Assembly (NCBI GenBank): GCA_029881255.1
Contig: JAOUMY010000001.1
Location: forward strand, 124,001 to 188,000
From: Gammaproteobacteria bacterium
GTDB lineage: Bacteria; Pseudomonadota; Gammaproteobacteria; S012-40
Reading direction: 5' to 3'
Length of the DNA: 64,000 nt
The translations under genes and the position numbers were made by a program. The notes beneath the pieces are model-generated. The model had not been told where the DNA came from and ran no database searches. It saw only the letters and a program-made list of their open reading frames with translations. Positions 17,513 through 27,118 of the stretch are shown here, piece by piece. Positions within the stretch are counted from its first letter, which is position 1. The number at the start of each line of letters is the position of its first letter.

Positions 17513-18943
17513 TTACGCACCCTCCAGACCAGGAGTTCCACCTACAGGTTTAGAACTCGTTGCACCACTCTTACGCGCTGCTGCTTCGCGCTTTTCTTCT
17601 TCAATCTCATGCTTCAGATGGAATTGAAGTTCCTTGACCTCGTACATAGACATGGCAGGGAAGAATTTACAGAACACCAGGAACAATAGTGAGAACCAGC
17701 CAAAGCTGCCAAACACGATTGCCCATTCGATTACTGTTCCCCACAACACGTCCCACTGATGCGGCTGATGTGACATAGCCAGTGTAGGCGCGACGATCAT
17801 CCAGCGCTCTACGAACATCCCTATCTGAAGAACAATAGAGACAACGAACATGATCGGCATACTTCGACGCCAACTCTGAAAGGCCAGCGCGAACGGTGCC
17901 ACCGATCCGCAGAATATCATCGTCCAGAACACCACCGCATACGGCCCGGTTGCTTTATCTATGAGCAATTCCTTGTCGTAGATATTGTGTCCGTACCAGG
18001 TAGAACCGAACTCGATCAGGTTCAGGTAAGTCCATACCATCGCAATGGCGAAAGTCAGCTTGGTGGTTTTTTCCATGATGTTAAGCGTCATGTATTCTTC
18101 CCAACGGTAGAAGTAACGCAGAACAACAAACAGAGTCATAATCGCCGCACAACCGGAATACAAAGCACCCGCTACGAAGTAGGGTGGGAAGGTTGTAACG
18201 TGCCAGCCAGGCATGATCGACATGGAGAAGTCTGACGATACGATGGAGTGTACTGAGATCGCCAGCGGGATAAGGAAACACGCCATCAACATATACGTCT
18301 TGCGGAAGTTACGCCATTGACGGTCGTCACCTTGCCAGCCTAGTGCAAGAATTCCGTATGCCTTCTTGCGCCAGCCCTTGGCATGGTCACGCAGAATCGC
18401 CATATCTGGAATCATACCGATAACCAGGAACAACGCTGATGCAGACAGGTAGGTACTGATTGCAAATGCGTCCCAGCTCAATGGTGAACGGAAGTTTGGC
18501 CACACACCACGATCAGACACATAAGGTAGTACCCAGTACAGGTTCCATACACGACCCAAGTGGATCATCGGGAAGAAACCTGCCGTCATCAACGAGAACG
18601 TCGTCATGGCTTCGGCAAAACGATAAATCGGTTTACGCCACTGTGCATGAATAATATGCAGTATCGCAGACAGCAAGGTACCGGCATGGCTCATACCGAT
18701 CCAGAATACGAATGTCGCGATATACATGTCCCACATGTGTGGATTGTTCAGACCGGCAGAACCCATACCATATTTGTACTGGTAAATTTCCGCAGCCACC
18801 GCACAGGAAATCATGGCAACGCACACTGCAAACGTCGTCCACCACAATTTACCCGGTGCTGTTAATGTCCGCAGAACATCGTGGTTGATCTGCGTCCACT
18901 TCAGATTTTCATCGATTATCTTGTCTTGTATTACTTGACTCAT
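17513..18943 (-). CDS. actC: ActC, NrfD/PsrC-like quinol-binding membrane subunit
   Basis: 476 residues with about ten membrane helices. The SHAGTLLSAILHI segment near residue 85 and the FEFG/LIEFGSTWYGHN region are conserved in ActC and related PsrC proteins. ActC carries the quinol oxidation site of Alternative Complex III near the periplasmic side. The C-terminal 40 residues are cytoplasmic and charged. It lies between the iron-sulfur subunit gene and actD in one tightly packed operon. Confidence 0.93.
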   Translation of the reverse strand: MSQVIQDKIIDENLKWTQINHDVLRTLTAPGKLWWTTFAVCVAMISCAVAAEIYQYKYGMGSAGLNNPHMWDMYIATFVFWIGMSHAGTLLSAILHIIHAQWRKPIYRFAEAMTTFSLMTAGFFPMIHLGRVWNLYWVLPYVSDRGVWPNFRSPLSWDAFAISTYLSASALFLVIGMIPDMAILRDHAKGWRKKAYGILALGWQGDDRQWRNFRKTYMLMACFLIPLAISVHSIVSSDFSMSIMPGWHVTTFPPYFVAGALYSGCAAIMTLFVVLRYFYRWEEYMTLNIMEKTTKLTFAIAMVWTYLNLIEFGSTWYGHNIYDKELLIDKATGPYAVVFWTMIFCGSVAPFALAFQSWRRSMPIMFVVSIVLQIGMFVERWMIVAPTLAMSHQPHQWDVLWGTVIEWAIVFGSFGWFSLLFLVFCKFFPAMSMYEVKELQFHLKHEIEEEKREAAARKSGATSSKPVGGTPGLEGA

Positions 18944-18983
18944 GGCGATTCCTTTAATCTTCTAGACCATGTTCTATTCAACG

Positions 18984-19847
18984 TTAAACTTCTGTCTCAC
19001 GTACCCGTTCGAGGTACATGATAGAAGGATCGACGTTCAGTTCGTCGAAGACGCGGTAACCACGTTTTTCCGGATTTGCCTTTGGTTCTTTTGTTGTATA
19101 TGGACCACGTTTGACTTCCTGTTTTTTCCACAGCTGTGTCACCCTGCTGTTCGGATCCATGGTGTCACCAAAGACAATGGCGTTGGTCGGACAGGCCTGA
19201 GCACAGGCAGTGACAACATCACCATCCTGTAGCGCTCGTCCTTCACGTTGGGCCTTGTCTTTCGCGGTACGGATACGCTGGACACAGAAAGTACACTTTT
19301 CCATTACACCCTTATCACGAACCGAAAGATCAGGATTCAGTTGCTGATTCAAAGGTTCTGGCCATGAATTAAAATTTTCAGGTCCTGATGGCTGATAGTA
19401 AGACCAGAAATTAAAGTAACGTACGCGGAACGGGCAGTTATTCGAACAATAACGTGAACCGATACAGCGGTTATAAACCTGAGCATTCAGTCCGTCCGGC
19501 GTATGATATGTCGCCGCTACTGGACAGACCGGTTCGCAGGTTGCGGCGCCGCACTGCTGACAAAGCATGGGTAGAAACTGCGCACCTTGCTCTGGAAAGT
19601 CTTGATCATCATCTTCCCAGTAACGCTCGATACGCATCCAGTGCATAGCCTGACCGCGTTCAAAACGTTCTTTACCTACGATTGCTAGATTGTTTTCCGC
19701 ATAACACGCTGTTGAACAGGCATTACAGCCGATACAAATATCCAGATCGATTGCCATTGCAAAGCGGTGTTCATATGTATGATGCCCACCATCTTCAGCG
19801 TCCTTACGAAAACTAGAGAGATTTTCGAGTACATTTTTAAACGACAT
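18984..19847 (-). CDS. actB2: ActB2, iron-sulfur ferredoxin-type subunit
   Basis: 287 residues with four cysteine clusters typical of the DmsB/PsrB-like fold: CIGCNACSTAC near residue 38, CQQCGAATCEPVC near 100, CIGSRYCSNNC near 130, and CTFCVQR with CAQAC near 190-220. This is the set needed for three or four cubane-type clusters. In many ACIII operons this domain is fused to ActB1; here it is a separate gene 3 bases downstream of it. It would carry electrons from ActC to the haem subunits. Confidence 0.92.
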   Translation of the reverse strand: MSFKNVLENLSSFRKDAEDGGHHTYEHRFAMAIDLDICIGCNACSTACYAENNLAIVGKERFERGQAMHWMRIERYWEDDDQDFPEQGAQFLPMLCQQCGAATCEPVCPVAATYHTPDGLNAQVYNRCIGSRYCSNNCPFRVRYFNFWSYYQPSGPENFNSWPEPLNQQLNPDLSVRDKGVMEKCTFCVQRIRTAKDKAQREGRALQDGDVVTACAQACPTNAIVFGDTMDPNSRVTQLWKKQEVKRGPYTTKEPKANPEKRGYRVFDELNVDPSIMYLERVRETEV

Positions 19848-19850
19848 ACC

Positions 19851-22049
19851 TTAGGCCTCCTCTGTACGTCGCAAGACATCGGCGGAGACCGTGCGCACAA
19901 AGCGACGACCCATTTGTGTCTCACTTCCACCCATCTTGACCAGAACCTGATGCTTAGTGGTTTTTTCCACTTTTACGCGGGTCCCATGAGTGGCAATTTC
20001 ACCGGTTTTCTTATCCGCCAGCGCGTCCATGATAGCCATAGGACTAACGCCGCGGTCTTTAGCATAACGACCATAAGCGGTATGCCCCTGCCCCATAGGC
20101 AAAGCAATCGCTTCGGGATGAATACCTTTATGTGTGTAAACCTGCGCTTCGACCGAACCGCTGGCTGAAGTAATCTTCACAACGTCGCCGTTATGAACAC
20201 CGAGTTCCGCAGCAGTCTTAGGGTGTAATTCTGCCCAAGATCCCCAAACCACTTTAGATATCTGATCCGGCGCTTCCTGCAGCCACGGTAGGTTTGCATG
20301 GCGTCCATCCCATAAACCCAAGCGCGCGGATGGCACCAGGTGCATAGGAAAATCAGTACGCTTTTCGTGTCCGGCTACATTTGCAACGCTCATGTTAACC
20401 GTAAGCTTACCCTTAACGCCTTTGGCTTCGACTACGCCTTTCTGTAAAAGATTGTTCCAGCCGCTATCAGAACCCAGACCACTTGCCACAGACGCAGGCA
20501 TATTCTTCGCGGCGGTACGCAAATAAGAATAGTAATCATTGAACTGTTTGTAACCGGCATCTTTCGCCTTTAACAGGCCAAGCATGACGTCACCGAAACC
20601 ACGAGTATCTTTATGCAGCGGTTCCATCAGAGGCTGCTGGAAGCTCAATGACGCAGTTCCGTTTTGATAAGCAGCAACATGAGTACCCCAGTCTTCCAAA
20701 TAAGAATGAAGAGGCAATACCACATCAGCCTTCAGAGTTGTCTCATCTGGGAATGAGGACAGCGCGACTTTGAACTTTACGCGCTCAATGTTTTCTTCAA
20801 TGTTGAGCGCTTTCGGCGCGTTAAAGACTGGGTTTGCACCATAGAAGAACATGGCATCAAAACGTCCGGCAGCCAGGCCTTTCGCCAATTCACGAATATC
20901 AGAAGTGCCGCCACTTTTCGCTTGCAAAGCGCCTTCAGGAAAACTCGTTCCGGCTTCGATTGTATTGCCAACTGCGCCAGTAATTATGTTCAGCAACATT
21001 GCCGCGGATACGGATTCATAGCCATGTTCGTGACCGGCTGTTGAAGCCCCTGCCAATACCAATGCTGGCGAATGTTCACCGAGAAGACTGGCAATGCGCT
21101 TGATCTTGCTGGCCGCAATACCTGTAATTTCCTCGACCTTCTCAAGATTGTACTGCGCCAGTTTGCTCTTCACGTCTGCAGATACGTCAACCTTGTTCCA
21201 GCCGCGTTCGACGATGAAATTAGCAACACCCAATGCCAGCGCGCCTTCAGAACCTGGATTAGCGGTTAACCACAAATCCGAGTTACCACCCGTAATCGTC
21301 ATTCTTGGTTCAACTGTAATCAAAACGCCGCGCTTACCTTTGCGGAATTTTGCATATTCACCCGCCATCATAACGGGGGACATCCAGGTTCCCAGGAAAT
21401 CTGCACCGAGTGACAAAATTGCTTGCGCTTTATCGATGCGCAGTCTGGGCATGCTGTCACCCAGCATGTCGCCACAAACTTTTTGCCAGATGGTGGTATT
21501 GATTGTTTCATACACAACATGGTTACGCGAACCGACAGCCTTCAGGTATTCGGAAACCAGAACAGACTGGTGACCACTTATTGATCCTGTCACGAAGGCA
21601 AAACGATTTCCCGAAACGCCACTCATACGCTTGCCTATTTCACCCAGGGCTTCTTCCCAACTGGCAGGCTGCAAGTTGTTACCCTTACGCACCATTGGCA
21701 CGGTTATGCGATCGGGATTATAGTGGCCTTGAACACCTGCTTGACCCATCATGCAAGTCTTGCCGTTATTTACAGGTGAATCAGGGTTACCTTCAATTTT
21801 CAGCACACGTCCTTCACGAACACGTCCATGAACGCCGCAACCGGCATCGCACTGTGTACACGTCGAGGCGTACCACACACCAATGCCGGGAATAACATAT
21901 TCTTCTGGTAACAGATAAGAAACGACTTCTTCCTTGCCTTCTTCCAACGTAATCGTGGTCGGCAAATCACACCCGGTCAGCGCGGTGCCAGCACCACCCC
22001 AACCGAGCATCTTCAAAAAACTTCTGCGATTAACTTTCACGCTTTTCAT
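19851..22049 (-). CDS. actB1: ActB1, molybdopterin-oxidoreductase-like subunit with Tat signal
   Basis: 732 residues from the ATG at 22049, preceded by the SD AAGGTGAG; a TTG 27 bases upstream is possible. The N-terminus has the twin-arginine motif RRSFLK and a lipobox-like LTGC, which suggests a Tat-exported lipoprotein. It has the complex iron-sulfur molybdoenzyme fold, with CTQCDAGC and a fourth Cys near residue 95. Known ActB1 domains bind no molybdenum cofactor and act as scaffold. It is the second gene of the operon, and the tatABC genes in this window could supply the exporter. Confidence 0.92.
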   Translation of the reverse strand: MKSVKVNRRSFLKMLGWGGAGTALTGCDLPTTITLEEGKEEVVSYLLPEEYVIPGIGVWYASTCTQCDAGCGVHGRVREGRVLKIEGNPDSPVNNGKTCMMGQAGVQGHYNPDRITVPMVRKGNNLQPASWEEALGEIGKRMSGVSGNRFAFVTGSISGHQSVLVSEYLKAVGSRNHVVYETINTTIWQKVCGDMLGDSMPRLRIDKAQAILSLGADFLGTWMSPVMMAGEYAKFRKGKRGVLITVEPRMTITGGNSDLWLTANPGSEGALALGVANFIVERGWNKVDVSADVKSKLAQYNLEKVEEITGIAASKIKRIASLLGEHSPALVLAGASTAGHEHGYESVSAAMLLNIITGAVGNTIEAGTSFPEGALQAKSGGTSDIRELAKGLAAGRFDAMFFYGANPVFNAPKALNIEENIERVKFKVALSSFPDETTLKADVVLPLHSYLEDWGTHVAAYQNGTASLSFQQPLMEPLHKDTRGFGDVMLGLLKAKDAGYKQFNDYYSYLRTAAKNMPASVASGLGSDSGWNNLLQKGVVEAKGVKGKLTVNMSVANVAGHEKRTDFPMHLVPSARLGLWDGRHANLPWLQEAPDQISKVVWGSWAELHPKTAAELGVHNGDVVKITSASGSVEAQVYTHKGIHPEAIALPMGQGHTAYGRYAKDRGVSPMAIMDALADKKTGEIATHGTRVKVEKTTKHQVLVKMGGSETQMGRRFVRTVSADVLRRTEEA

Positions 22050-22081
22050 ATTGCTCACCTTTGTAATCTTTCGCAACGCCG

Positions 22082-22654
22082 CTACTTATGACACTTCCAG
22101 CAGTCACCCGGACCACCATTGGCTTGATGGCATCGCTGGCAGAATCCCATATTCAACGGCTTTTTCTTTTCCGCGACCGTCATTTCACGGATTTCGCCGT
22201 GACAAAGACCACAAACCTGCTGAACGTCTTCTACCGGAAAATCAGCGTTAAATACAAAACGTTTTATGTGTTTTTCATGAGTGAAGTGCACGTAGTCTGG
22301 TACGTCATGCACTTTCTTCCAACGGGGCGATTCACCTTTTTCCCAGTATTCGGTCAAGGTTTGAATACGCGGCTTGTCTGTCGCGATCACAGAGTGACAG
22401 CCCATACACTTACTGGTGGGCGGAATGCCGGCAACCTTACTGCGACGTGCATAGGTGTGACAGTACATGCAGTTGATCTTCATGTCCTTCACGTGCCGAT
22501 TATGCGGAAACTCAATCGGCTGAGGGACATTCTCACCCTGATGTTCACCGACAGGCGGTTTGATATGCGCCGGAACAGGCAGCTCGGCCATAGCCGAAAT
22601 CGGCATTAATAACACCGCCGCCAGCAATGCAAATATAGACAAAAAACTACGCAT
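22082..22654 (-). CDS. actA: ActA, pentahaem cytochrome c subunit
   Basis: 190 residues from the ATG at 22654, chosen because an AGGA lies 8 bases before it and a signal peptide (LSIFALLAAVLLMPISAMA) follows at once. Five CxxCH haem sites are present: CMYCH, CMGCH, CGLCH, CQRCH and CWKCH, together with extra His residues for bis-His ligation. Five haems is the number known for ActA of Alternative Complex III. It is the first gene of the operon and sits in the periplasm. Confidence 0.93.
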   Translation of the reverse strand: MRSFLSIFALLAAVLLMPISAMAELPVPAHIKPPVGEHQGENVPQPIEFPHNRHVKDMKINCMYCHTYARRSKVAGIPPTSKCMGCHSVIATDKPRIQTLTEYWEKGESPRWKKVHDVPDYVHFTHEKHIKRFVFNADFPVEDVQQVCGLCHGEIREMTVAEKKKPLNMGFCQRCHQANGGPGDCWKCHK

Positions 22655-23198
22655 CTTCACGGTCCTTTCTGCTCCTTTTGTATGTCTGATTCGAAAAACA
22701 GGCAAACCAGAAAAAAACTTTTTCGCTTGCATACTCCATCCTCAAATAGATTGTGCAACCACAATCAAATCCTCAAAAAAAGAAAAACCTCAACCGCAAT
22801 GTCTCATGCAGTTTTAAAAATACTTCTCAACGATTAGCGCCAGGGCCCTAGACGTAATAACGCACACTCCCGTGCGCTAATGGGCCGTACTGATATGTAT
22901 CGCTGACTATTGAGATCCCCCCTCTTGCTTTCAGCAAAAACTCAATATCAGAAAATGCTTATTAATTAACTATAGCGAGATATCAAAGAAATCTATGTGG
23001 CTAAGGATGCTAGTCTAAGTCCAAGCGAATTGTCAACGAGTTTAAAAAAATAATTCGAGCAATTTAGTGCGTTAATTCTTTCTCGCAATCACACAAAAAG
23101 ATTACGCAAAAGCAACCACCTACAAAATTAGCAACCACTAACGACACACATACGGCGCTGCTTTTTATTTAATAGTTACTAATATTCTTTTTTTATGG
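22655..23198. other. Leader region of the act operon, no gene
   Basis: These 544 bases between actA and nif3 are AT-rich with stop codons in all frames, and I see no gene. They hold the direct-repeat/palindrome structure at 22738-22777 described separately and an 8-bp inverted pair ATTAGCGC/GCGCTAAT at 22833-22840 and 22874-22881. No clear -10/-35 pair could be assigned. Confidence 0.6.
22738..22777. promoter_or_regulatory. Palindrome flanked by 9-bp direct repeats upstream of actA
   Basis: ATCCTCAAA at 22738-22746 and again at 22769-22777 flank the palindrome GATTGTG-CAAC-CACAATC (22749-22766), with exactly two bases on each side. The repeats are 31 bases apart, about three helical turns. 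It lies 84 bases upstream of the actA start, as expected of an operator or activator site. The binding protein is unknown. Confidence 0.5.
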
Positions 23199-23948
23199 TC
23201 AAACCGGATTAGGAATGTCAACAAAAGTATGTTTTATAGCGAAGTGATTCGATAGATGTTCACCTAAGGCCTGAACACCGTAGCGCTCAGTTGCATGATG
23301 ACCTGCTGCAAAAAAATCCACTCCGCATTCCTTTGCTAAATGATAATTTTGTTCTGAAACTTCACCTGTAATATAGGCATCAACGCCTGCAGCAATTGCA
23401 TGCTCAAAATAATTTTGAGCTCCACCGCTACACCATGCTACCGATGAAATCAGTTGTTTTCCGCCAGATATATGCAGCGCGTCACGCGAAAATTGTGTGG
23501 ACAGATGTTGTGCAAAGGCATCGGCTGACAAAGGCTTTTGCAGTTGCCCATACATAACCAATTCTGCACTATCTAACGTACCGAGCATGGTAATACCGAG
23601 CTTGTGCGCAAGTTGTGCGTTGTTACCATAAACCGGGTGCGCATCCAGAGGCAAATGATACGCAAGCAAATTGATATCAGCCTGCAATAATAACTGTACA
23701 CGCCGACGCTTTATTCCCGTGATGGCAGGGTCTTCACTGCGCCAGAAATATCCGTGATGCACCAACACCATATCAGCATCTGCTTCTATAGCCTTTTCAA
23801 GCAATGCCTGCGAAGCCGTAACGCCTGAGACAATATGACCGACCTCGCTACGACCTTCGACCTGCAAACCATTGGGGCAATAGTCCTTAAATTTACCAAT
23901 ATCGAGCAAATGATTTGTATAGCGAACAATTTCGCTTGTTGATGCCAT
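23199..23948 (-). CDS. Nif3-like dinuclear metal centre protein
   Basis: 249 residues of the Nif3/YbgI/DUF34 family, with the metal-binding motifs VHHGYFW near 62, YHLPLDAHP near 97, and the C-terminal AAGHHATE near 217. The family forms hexameric rings with two metals per subunit; proposed roles include GTP cyclohydrolase-like or metal-sensing activity, but none is settled. A clear SD (GGAAGG) precedes the ATG. It is divergent from degS, as is common in this neighbourhood. Confidence 0.92.
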   Translation of the reverse strand: MASTSEIVRYTNHLLDIGKFKDYCPNGLQVEGRSEVGHIVSGVTASQALLEKAIEADADMVLVHHGYFWRSEDPAITGIKRRRVQLLLQADINLLAYHLPLDAHPVYGNNAQLAHKLGITMLGTLDSAELVMYGQLQKPLSADAFAQHLSTQFSRDALHISGGKQLISSVAWCSGGAQNYFEHAIAAGVDAYITGEVSEQNYHLAKECGVDFFAAGHHATERYGVQALGEHLSNHFAIKHTFVDIPNPV

Positions 23949-24036
23949 GCCCTTCCTTCCCGTGGTTCTATGAATATTTCATGTATCCTATATAAGTTTT
24001 TGGTAAAGTGTCGATAAGCTTTCCAGAGGCCCTACT

Positions 24037-25209
24037 ATGACAGACGACCAGCGCGACCCAGAAACCATCAGAACCCTGATCAAGTATACATTGATCGGTG
24101 TTGCCGCTGCGTTTGTAGTGGCCTACTTCCTTGGGTCCAAGCCCGATGTAAGTTTTAATGAGGTTTCAGTCGACGACGCAAAAGATCTGCTGTCATCCTA
24201 TCGAGAACAACAGAATAGCGTCATCTCTTATTCAAAGGCAGTAGATTTTGCTGCAACATCGGTTGTGAACATTTATACAACCAAGAAAATGCCAGAGAAG
24301 AATTTCGAAGATGATCCCGTTTTTCGACGTTTCTTCGACGAAGACTACCCTCTAATTCCGAAAGAACGACTCGAAACCAGCCTTGGTTCGGGCGTAATTA
24401 TCAGCGATCAGGGATATATTCTCACCAATCACCATGTCATACAGGGCGCAGATGAGATACAGGTTGCGCTAAAAGACGGACGCAATTCCGCAGCCAGCGT
24501 AATAGGCACCGATCCCGAATCTGATATTGCGGTATTAAAAGTCGCTATTGGTGCCTTGCCCACGATTACACTCGGTCAGTCTGACCTGATCCAGGTCGGT
24601 GACGTTGTGCTTGCCATAGGCAATCCTTTCGGCGTCGGTCAAACGGTCACAATGGGTATCATCAGTGCGACGGGGCGGGATCGCCTCGGTCTGAGCACAT
24701 TTGAAAATTTCATCCAGACCGATGCAGCAATAAACCCTGGTAATTCCGGTGGCGCTTTGGTTAACGCATTTGGACATTTAATCGGTATCAATACCGCGAT
24801 ATTCAGTCGCAGCGGCGGATCGCAAGGCATAGGCTTCGCCATTCCTGTCAATTACGCGAAAGAAGTCACTGAACAAATCATCGAACACGGCCATGTTATA
24901 CGCGGCTGGCTTGGCATAGAGATTCAAGGCGTAACGCCGGCACTAGCCGAGTCATTCGGTTTAAGAAGCGTGAAAGGTGTTATAGTAGCCGGTGTGTTAC
25001 GAGATGGGCCGGCCGACTCTGCCGGAATGAAACCTGGTGACATCATTGTTGAAATCAATGGTGATGAGATTGCGGACGGCAAACAGGCACTGAATGAGAT
25101 AGCCAAATCCAAACCAGGCTCTGTAATAGAAATAGACGTTTTGCGCCGCGGTGAACGCATCGCTCTAAAAGCAAAAACAGCGCAACGTCCATTGCCTAAA
25201 TTTAACTGA
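24037..25209 (+). CDS. degS: DegS/AlgW-type periplasmic serine protease
   Basis: 390 residues. One N-terminal membrane anchor (about 15-34) is followed by a trypsin-like domain with the catalytic triad His133 (TNHHVI), Asp163 (SDIAVL) and Ser237 (NPGNSGGA), and by a single PDZ domain (about 290-380). One PDZ domain and a membrane anchor indicate DegS/AlgW rather than DegP, which has two PDZ domains. DegS starts the sigma-E envelope stress response by cutting RseA. In Pseudomonas the orthologue algW lies in the same murA-his neighbourhood. Confidence 0.92.
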   Translation: MTDDQRDPETIRTLIKYTLIGVAAAFVVAYFLGSKPDVSFNEVSVDDAKDLLSSYREQQNSVISYSKAVDFAATSVVNIYTTKKMPEKNFEDDPVFRRFFDEDYPLIPKERLETSLGSGVIISDQGYILTNHHVIQGADEIQVALKDGRNSAASVIGTDPESDIAVLKVAIGALPTITLGQSDLIQVGDVVLAIGNPFGVGQTVTMGIISATGRDRLGLSTFENFIQTDAAINPGNSGGALVNAFGHLIGINTAIFSRSGGSQGIGFAIPVNYAKEVTEQIIEHGHVIRGWLGIEIQGVTPALAESFGLRSVKGVIVAGVLRDGPADSAGMKPGDIIVEINGDEIADGKQALNEIAKSKPGSVIEIDVLRRGERIALKAKTAQRPLPKFN

Positions 25210-25319
25210 AACAAGAAAGCGCGAACAAGAAGATTGATCCGGGCAATTAGCGCCGATCAAATCTGCCAAACAGATTGCCCGCGACTTTATTGGCAGCTTT
25301 CAATAGCAATGAGGTACCA

Positions 25320-26150
25320 GTGAATAAAGCGGCACTTCTAGCATTATTCGTATGCTGTTATCTGTTGTCGAACACCTCGATGGCCATAGACAGTGGCAAT
25401 CTATACCGCTTTGATAACAAGTTTAACTACCACTTCTCTGTGATACTCGAAGAGGAAATCCGCACCTTGGATATCACCTCCTCAGGCATACTCCAGGGTG
25501 TAGATAGCCTGTTTTTGGACCCGGCAAATCCCTTCACCGGAAGCAAGCTAACTGGCGATATCACAAGCTACAACCTGTTGTTGCGGGGAAATATGTATTT
25601 TGGCGAAGACATGAGTGTATTCGCCGATGTTGGACTATTTAACGATGTACAGGCCGTTGTTCACGCACCTTTTTTTGCTGGTGGTGGAGGCCGAATTACA
25701 CAGGAAGTATATCCTGACACCTTTATTAGCGTTTATGGCAAGGCCTACGTTACGGATTTTTATCGCTATCAACTACATATCGATCTTGGTGAAAAATGGG
25801 GCGACTATCTGGCCTCATTTGACGGACGCATCTATATGGCTGTAGCGGGTGCTGTCGTTACCAATCACATTAAACTGGAAACGATAGAGCTATTTCCTTA
25901 CATAGGGGCTGAGGCTTCATTCGTCCGTAGCTCAAGTGAAGTTTCTGATTTTCGCGTACCGGGAGCAACCACCACACTCATTAACAGAATAGACAGAGAC
26001 AAACGCAATGCGCAGCTCGCCCAAGAACACCTTTTTCATTTAGTTATTGGCGCAACAATCAAGCGTCACAATCAGGCCACAATACGCGTGGAAACAAAGG
26101 TCGCGCCTGGAGAAGGTACTTTATCGCTCGGGATTGGAATGTTTTTGTAA
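25320..26150 (+). CDS. Uncharacterised secreted beta-barrel-like protein
   Basis: 276 residues from the GTG at 25320, which has a GAGGT ribosome site and starts a good signal peptide (ALLALFVCCYLLSNTSMA). The mature protein alternates polar and aromatic residues (for example SVYGKAYVTDFYRYQLHI) and ends in Phe-Leu (LGIGMFL), as outer-membrane barrels often do. No named family was recognised. It follows degS on the same strand and is convergent with tatC. Confidence 0.7.
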   Translation: MNKAALLALFVCCYLLSNTSMAIDSGNLYRFDNKFNYHFSVILEEEIRTLDITSSGILQGVDSLFLDPANPFTGSKLTGDITSYNLLLRGNMYFGEDMSVFADVGLFNDVQAVVHAPFFAGGGGRITQEVYPDTFISVYGKAYVTDFYRYQLHIDLGEKWGDYLASFDGRIYMAVAGAVVTNHIKLETIELFPYIGAEASFVRSSSEVSDFRVPGATTTLINRIDRDKRNAQLAQEHLFHLVIGATIKRHNQATIRVETKVAPGEGTLSLGIGMFL

Positions 26151-26164
26151 TCAGACGCTAGAAA

Positions 26165-27118
26165 TTACGGCTTCTTGTCATCATGCTCATCCGACTCGGC
26201 GCGATCAAACTCACGCTCAAACTCTTCGTCCGTCATTTCATATTCATCGCCATGGTATTGCTCCCATGTGTCCGGGTGTTCTTCCGCAAAACGCTCTTCT
26301 GCCTCGGCTACAGTTTCCGGTTCTTTCGTCGTGACAGGTTCAGTGGCCTTTTCCTTTATTGCATTTTCTTCTTCTGGCAGTTCTTCCGATTTGCGCACAA
26401 AGGCACGTGAGAAAAATAGTCCCATCTCAAACAAGATGATCATCGGAATCGCGAGCAGCGTTTGAGATATAGCATCCGGTGGCGTTAACAACATACCGAT
26501 TACAAACGCACCGACGATTATGTATGGCCGCTTCTTTTTAAGATCTTCTGGCGTCGTCACGCCTATCCACACCAGTACGATAGTCGCGATAGGTACCTCG
26601 AAGGCCAAACCGAAAGCAAAAAACATTTTCAACACGAAATCCAGATACTCGCTGATATCCGTCATCACCGTCACGCCTTCTGGCGCTGCACTGGTAAAGA
26701 ATCCAAACACGAGCGGGAATACCACGTAGTAGGCGAATACCGCGCCTAGATAGAAAAGCAAGGTGCTGGAGGCCAGCAAAGGAAACACCATGCGACGTTC
26801 ATGGCGATACAAGCCGGGAGCAACAAATCCCCAGGCCTGAAACAAAATCCACGGCATGGCCAGAAAGATAGATAACACCATCGTTAGTTTAAACGGCGTA
26901 AAAAATGGCGATGCGACTTTAGTCGCTATCATAGAAGCGCCTTCCGGCAGATGTGCCAGCAAAGGCGCAGCAAGTATAGTATAGAGTTGGTTGGCAAACG
27001 GAACGCAGGCAAGAAAAATAATCAGTATGCCTACAACAGCCTTCATAAGTCGATTTCGTAATTCAATCAGGTGAGATACCAACGGCATTTCCGACTGAGG
27101 TATCGACGGTTTAGCCAT
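26165..27118 (-). CDS. tatC: Sec-independent translocase TatC with long acidic tail
   Basis: 317 residues. The six-helix core (about 1-245) carries [10 protein letters not shown] near the N-terminus and the FGLAFEVPI segment, both TatC hallmarks for twin-arginine signal recognition. After the last helix there is an unusual tail of about 70 residues that is very rich in Glu and Asp (for example EEEFEREFD-like [11 protein letters not shown]); TatC is normally about 250 residues. It ends the his-tat gene series and overlaps tatB by 8 bases. Confidence 0.96.
   Translation of the reverse strand: MAKPSIPQSEMPLVSHLIELRNRLMKAVVGILIIFLACVPFANQLYTILAAPLLAHLPEGASMIATKVASPFFTPFKLTMVLSIFLAMPWILFQAWGFVAPGLYRHERRMVFPLLASSTLLFYLGAVFAYYVVFPLVFGFFTSAAPEGVTVMTDISEYLDFVLKMFFAFGLAFEVPIATIVLVWIGVTTPEDLKKKRPYIIVGAFVIGMLLTPPDAISQTLLAIPMIILFEMGLFFSRAFVRKSEELPEEENAIKEKATEPVTTKEPETVAEAEERFAEEHPDTWEQYHGDEYEMTDEEFEREFDRAESDEHDDKKP

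Noticed and set aside
15375-22654. Tetrathionate or polysulfide reductase operon
   Set aside because: The DUF3341 subunit, the pentahaem and mono-haem cytochromes and the two NrfD proteins are the ACIII set.
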